DNA from: Desulforamulus ruminis DSM 2154
GTDB taxonomy: Bacteria; Bacillota; Desulfotomaculia; Desulfotomaculales; Desulfotomaculaceae
Assembly: GCF_000215085.1 (NCBI RefSeq)
Contig: NC_015589.1
Span: forward strand, 992,001 to 1,056,000
DNA length: 64,000 bases
Direction: 5' to 3'
The stretch's first letter is position 1. Each line of letters starts with the position of its first letter. The position numbers were made by a program, and so were the translations under genes. The notes beneath the pieces are model-generated. The model searched no databases and had not been told where the DNA came from. It was given only the letters and a program-made list of their open reading frames with translations. Shown here in pieces: positions 60,787 to 64,000 of this stretch.

Positions 60787-62763
60787 TTGGAAAGGAAACT
60801 CATAGAGAAAAAGACCCGTGTGCTCCTCTGTATTGTTTTGCTCATTTTCATCGTCCTGGTCAGCCGGTTGGCCTACATGCAATTAATTGAAAGTGAACGT
60901 TTTGAAACCTTATCCAAACAAAATCATATGCGCTTAAACCCCATTATTGCACCCAGGGGTGAGATATACGACCTGAACGGGGTAAAGATTGTCGGCAACC
61001 AGCCGGTTTATACCGTATCTCTGGTTTACCTGGGACTAAAGGATACCGATCAAGTAGTGAAGCAGGTAGCCGGGATTTTAGGTATGGACCCGACCGACAT
61101 TTTTAACAAGCTGGAAGAACAGCAGCTTAGAATGTATCAGCCGGTAAGACTGGCCAGCAATGTGTCTCTAGAGACGGTTACGGCCCTTGAAGAACGGCGC
61201 CGGGAACTTCCGGGAGTGGTGATTGATGTGGAGCCGGTCCGCAACTATCCCTTTAAATCCATGCTTGCCCATGTATTGGGATATGTTCAGGAAATAAAGC
61301 AAGAACAGTTGGAAGCCAATAAAGACAAGGATTACCGGTTGGGAGATATGTATGGCCAGGAGGGGCTGGAGAATTCCTTTGAACAGTATTTAAGAGGGGA
61401 AGACGGCGCCAGGCAGGTAGAAGTGGATGCCCAGGCCAGACCTATCCGGGATTTGGGAATTAAAGATCCGGTACCGGGAAATAATTTGCAATTAACCATT
61501 GACACCAAATTACAAAAAGTAGCGGAAGAATCCCTGGAGCGTCAGGTTTTGGCCATGAGAAAACAGGGCTATGAATCCAAGGGCGGAGCTACGGTCATGA
61601 TTGATGTCCGGACCGGTGCTGTCCGGGCCATGGCCAGCTACCCCACCTACGAACCTTCTATTTGGATTGACGGCCTCAGCCAAAAACAATGGGAGGACCT
61701 GCAAAAAAGCGGAGCTTTGCCCAACCGGGTTTTGCAGCTTTACCCGCCGGCATCTACCTTTAAGATGGTTCTGTCTGTTGCCGGCTTGGACAGCGGCAAG
61801 ATTGACTCCCGTTGGACCATCTCAGACCCCGGCCATTATGTCTTTGGCAATAAAACCTTCAGTGACTGGAATCCCCGGGGTCATGGCATTGTGGATGTGC
61901 GTAAGGCCATCTCCGAGTCCTGCGACACGTTTTTCTGGATTTTGGGGCACCGTATGCTGGGGGTGGATACCATTGGAAAATACGCCCGGATGTTTGGTTT
62001 TGGGGAAAAAACCGGGATTGAAATACCCGGAGAGCCTGCCGGCGTTGTTCCTACCCCGGCGTACAAATACAAGCGAAATAAGGACTATCTGGATGCCATT
62101 TATAATCCTAAATTTAAAGCGGTGGAAGATAAATACCAGCCTTTGCTGGCCAATGCCGCCACTCCTGAGGAAAGGGACAAACTGGAAAAGGCCAAGGAAA
62201 AGGAACGTAGGTCCATACAAAACCAATATGACCAGTACAAATGGGATTTAGACTGGCAGGTTTACGATACCCTGAATATGTCCATCGGTCAGGGTTACAA
62301 TGAATACACGCCCCTGCAAATTGTCAATTATATCGCCGCCATTGCTAACGGCGGAACCCGCTGGAAGCCCTATCTGGTACAAAAGGTTACCCGTCCGGAC
62401 GGTACGGTCTTAAAAGAATTTGCACCCCAGGAACTGGGACGGCTGGAGGTTAAACCGGAAGCCCTTAAATTATCCCAGGAAGGCATGAGGATGGTCATTA
62501 CCCAGGGAACAGGTATGGGTGTTTACTCAGGATTTCCGGTGGAGGTGGCGGGTAAAAGCGGAACCGGAGAGGTTTTCGGACATGATAACCATGCTTTGTT
62601 TGCAGCCTACGCCCCCTATGATAAACCGGAGGTGGCGGTAGTTACCGTAATTGATTACGGTGGCCACGGGGGTTCTGCGGCGGGGCCTGTGACCAGGGAC
62701 CTGCTGGCCGCCTATTTTGGAGTGGAGTCAGGTTCCCGGCAAGTGTTCTACAGTCCGGAATAA
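60787..62763 (+). CDS. mrdA: penicillin-binding protein 2
   Basis: A 658-residue transpeptidase. Membrane helix (RVLLCIVLLIFIVLVSRL), PBP dimer domain with IAPRGEIYDLNG near residue 53, and transpeptidase domain with Ser of STFKM near 323, SESCDTF near 378 and KSGTGEV near 591. It cross-links side-wall peptidoglycan with the MreBCD complex. TTG 60787, 6 nt after a G-run, is preferred to the TTG at 60772 that contains it. Residues about 440-490 form an extra charged loop. Terminator follows. Confidence 0.95.
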   Translation: MERKLIEKKTRVLLCIVLLIFIVLVSRLAYMQLIESERFETLSKQNHMRLNPIIAPRGEIYDLNGVKIVGNQPVYTVSLVYLGLKDTDQVVKQVAGILGMDPTDIFNKLEEQQLRMYQPVRLASNVSLETVTALEERRRELPGVVIDVEPVRNYPFKSMLAHVLGYVQEIKQEQLEANKDKDYRLGDMYGQEGLENSFEQYLRGEDGARQVEVDAQARPIRDLGIKDPVPGNNLQLTIDTKLQKVAEESLERQVLAMRKQGYESKGGATVMIDVRTGAVRAMASYPTYEPSIWIDGLSQKQWEDLQKSGALPNRVLQLYPPASTFKMVLSVAGLDSGKIDSRWTISDPGHYVFGNKTFSDWNPRGHGIVDVRKAISESCDTFFWILGHRMLGVDTIGKYARMFGFGEKTGIEIPGEPAGVVPTPAYKYKRNKDYLDAIYNPKFKAVEDKYQPLLANAATPEERDKLEKAKEKERRSIQNQYDQYKWDLDWQVYDTLNMSIGQGYNEYTPLQIVNYIAAIANGGTRWKPYLVQKVTRPDGTVLKEFAPQELGRLEVKPEALKLSQEGMRMVITQGTGMGVYSGFPVEVAGKSGTGEVFGHDNHALFAAYAPYDKPEVAVVTVIDYGGHGGSAAGPVTRDLLAAYFGVESGSRQVFYSPE

Positions 62764-62793
62764 TCCCAAAATGTCAGATTATCTCGCAATATC

Positions 62794-62817
62794 GGGGCCA
62801 TCAGGCCCTTTTTTTTA
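62794..62817 (+). terminator. terminator after mrdA
   Basis: GGGCC, loop ATCA, GGCCC and eight T. Confidence 0.85.
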
Positions 62818-62888
62818 TCCAACTTTAGAAGGATTTGGTTATTGGGTGTAGAATTCAAACTAAAGCGGCAATGCGGGAGGTAAAGAAT

Positions 62889-63311
62889 TTGACCAAGGAT
62901 ACTGTAGCCAATTCGTCTGCATCAAGGCCTTCAACCGGTCATTTTCCCGTAGAATTGGAAGGATTGGTGGACGAAAATACCGTCTTAATCCAGAGAACAT
63001 TGCGTTCCGGGCAGAGCATATGCCATGACGGTAACGTCGTTGTTCTGGGGGATGTGAATCCCGGAGCGGAAATTGTGGCTTCCGGCAATATTATTGTAAT
63101 GGGGTCTCTGCGGGGTGTGATTCATGCCGGTGCGAAGGGCGATGCGGAGGCTATGATCTTGGCCTTTCGACTGAGGCCCACTCAATTGCGAATTGCCAAC
63201 CACATTACCAGGCCCCCGGAAGATGAAACTTCGGACCCAGATTACCCGGAGGTGGCCCGGATAAAAAATGGTGTTGTAACCATTGAAACCTTTAATTCTC
63301 AAATGAAGTAA
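62889..63311 (+). CDS. minC: MinC-like septum inhibitor, C-terminal domain only
   Basis: A 140-residue protein. After a 30-residue disordered lead, residues 33-125 are the MinC C-terminal beta-helix: TLRSGQSICHDGNVVVLGDV, GAEIVASGNIIVMGSLRG and AEMI-like AMILAFRLRPTQLRIA. This part binds MinD and FtsZ. The N-terminal FtsZ-inhibiting domain is missing, and there is no room for it after the mrdA terminator. TTG 62889 follows a GGGAGG site. minD begins 28 nt downstream. Confidence 0.85.
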   Translation: MTKDTVANSSASRPSTGHFPVELEGLVDENTVLIQRTLRSGQSICHDGNVVVLGDVNPGAEIVASGNIIVMGSLRGVIHAGAKGDAEAMILAFRLRPTQLRIANHITRPPEDETSDPDYPEVARIKNGVVTIETFNSQMK

Positions 63312-63339
63312 AAGCGACACAGTAAGGGGGACTTAAAAT

Positions 63340-64000
63340 ATGGGTGAAGTCATCGTAGTCACTTCCGGTAAAGGAGGGGTTGGCAAAACCACCACCACCG
63401 CCAATATCGGGACGGGACTGGCTTCTCTGGGTAAAAAGGTATGCCTGGTGGACGCTGATATCGGATTACGCAATCTTGATGTGGTCCTTGGATTAGAGAA
63501 CAGGATTGTTTATGATATTGTTGATGTTACCAGCGGGGTATGCCGTACCCGTCAAGCTTTAATCAAAGATAAAAAGTTTGAGGGACTCCATTTGCTTCCG
63601 GCAGCCCAGACCAAAGATAAAACCGCTGTGAACCCGGAACAAATGAAAGAGTTGTGCGAGGAACTGAAGAAAGAATTTGATTTTGTAATCATCGACTGTC
63701 CCGCAGGAATTGAGCAAGGCTTTAAGAATGCTATTGCGGGAGCGGATAAAGCCATTGTGGTAACCACGCCGGAGGTTTCCGCCGTGCGGGATGCCGACCG
63801 GATTATCGGTCTGCTGGAAGCGGCGGAAATCAGAGAACCAAAGCTAATTATCAACCGGCTTCGTCCTAAAATGGTTCGACATGGCGATATGATGAGCATT
63901 GACGATATGATTGAAATTTTAGCCATCGATTTGTTGGGTGTGGTGCCGGAGGACGAGCAGGTGGTCATCACCACCAACAAAGGGGAGACCGTGGTCAAGG
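63340..64000 (+). CDS. minD: septum site-determining ATPase MinD (incomplete)
   Basis: The first 220 codons of a ParA/MinD ATPase; the window ends before the stop. Deviant Walker A SGKGGVGKTT at residue 9, ADIGLRNLDVVLGLENRI (residues 39-56), and IDCPAGIEQGF near 119 all fit MinD. It carries MinC to the membrane. AAGGGGG site 11 nt before ATG 63340. Membrane-binding tail is outside the window. Confidence 0.96.
   Translation, partial: MGEVIVVTSGKGGVGKTTTTANIGTGLASLGKKVCLVDADIGLRNLDVVLGLENRIVYDIVDVTSGVCRTRQALIKDKKFEGLHLLPAAQTKDKTAVNPEQMKELCEELKKEFDFVIIDCPAGIEQGFKNAIAGADKAIVVTTPEVSAVRDADRIIGLLEAAEIREPKLIINRLRPKMVRHGDMMSIDDMIEILAIDLLGVVPEDEQVVITTNKGETVVK

Overview
The window looks like the chromosome of a spore-forming, anaerobic Gram-positive of the Peptococcaceae, most like Desulfotomaculum and its relatives. 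This rests on the run of core genes (tig-clpP-clpX-lonB-lonA-engB, a T-box-controlled valS, folC, rex, maf-radC-mreBCD-mrdA-minCD), on sporulation-type small proteins and a CwlD-type amidase, on low to medium G+C with strong GGAGG ribosome sites and many TTG/GTG starts, and on sulfur-transfer genes. I infer the genus from memory of gene order; no search was run.

Layout. 1-900: three tiny minus-strand genes for Gly/Cys-rich or hydrophobic YjcZ-like peptides, each with a sigma-K-like promoter. 950-3700: an accessory islet with an AT-rich acyltransferase, an SDR reductase and tRNA-Arg. 3.8-10.7 kb: small unknown proteins, a histidinol-phosphatase, a half-length nitrogenase-component-1-like protein overlapping a FUSC-type exporter, a CwlD-like amidase, and a ComEC-like lipoprotein with DUF3006. 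10.8-13.2 kb: a polar amino-acid ABC importer. 13.4-16.1 kb: an ArsR-CoA-disulfide reductase/rhodanese-TusA-DsrE sulfur operon. 16.6-21 kb: SbcD-SbcC. 21.5-26.4 kb: an acetate-type sodium symporter with DUF485, a new 55-aa membrane peptide, a DnaQ-like exonuclease and a CBS/DUF294 regulator. 26.4-31.3 kb: AzlCD, an EamA exporter and a CbiM-PDGLE-CbiQ-CbiO cobalt importer behind a structured leader. 31.4-33 kb: four tRNAs followed by mobile debris and a Phd/ParE toxin-antitoxin pair. 33-39.2 kb: a PHP-zinc ribbon-UvrD helicase fusion, a tandem-PPK2 phosphotransferase and small spore or zinc-binding proteins. 39.6-48.1 kb: protein quality control. 48.1-51 kb: an FAD oxidoreductase with an orphan solute-binding protein and a small membrane protein. 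51-64 kb: valS, folC, rex, maf, radC and the rod-shape and division-site genes, ending inside minD.

Most of the window is ordinary core genome. The parts most worth a second look are the shared sigma-K-like promoter in front of four probable spore-surface genes, two of them too short for ordinary gene calling; the PHP-UvrD fusion; the nitrogenase-like fragment with its exporter; the unclassified leader before cbiM; and a MinC that lacks its N-terminal domain. I saw no CRISPR array, prophage, transposase or replication origin.
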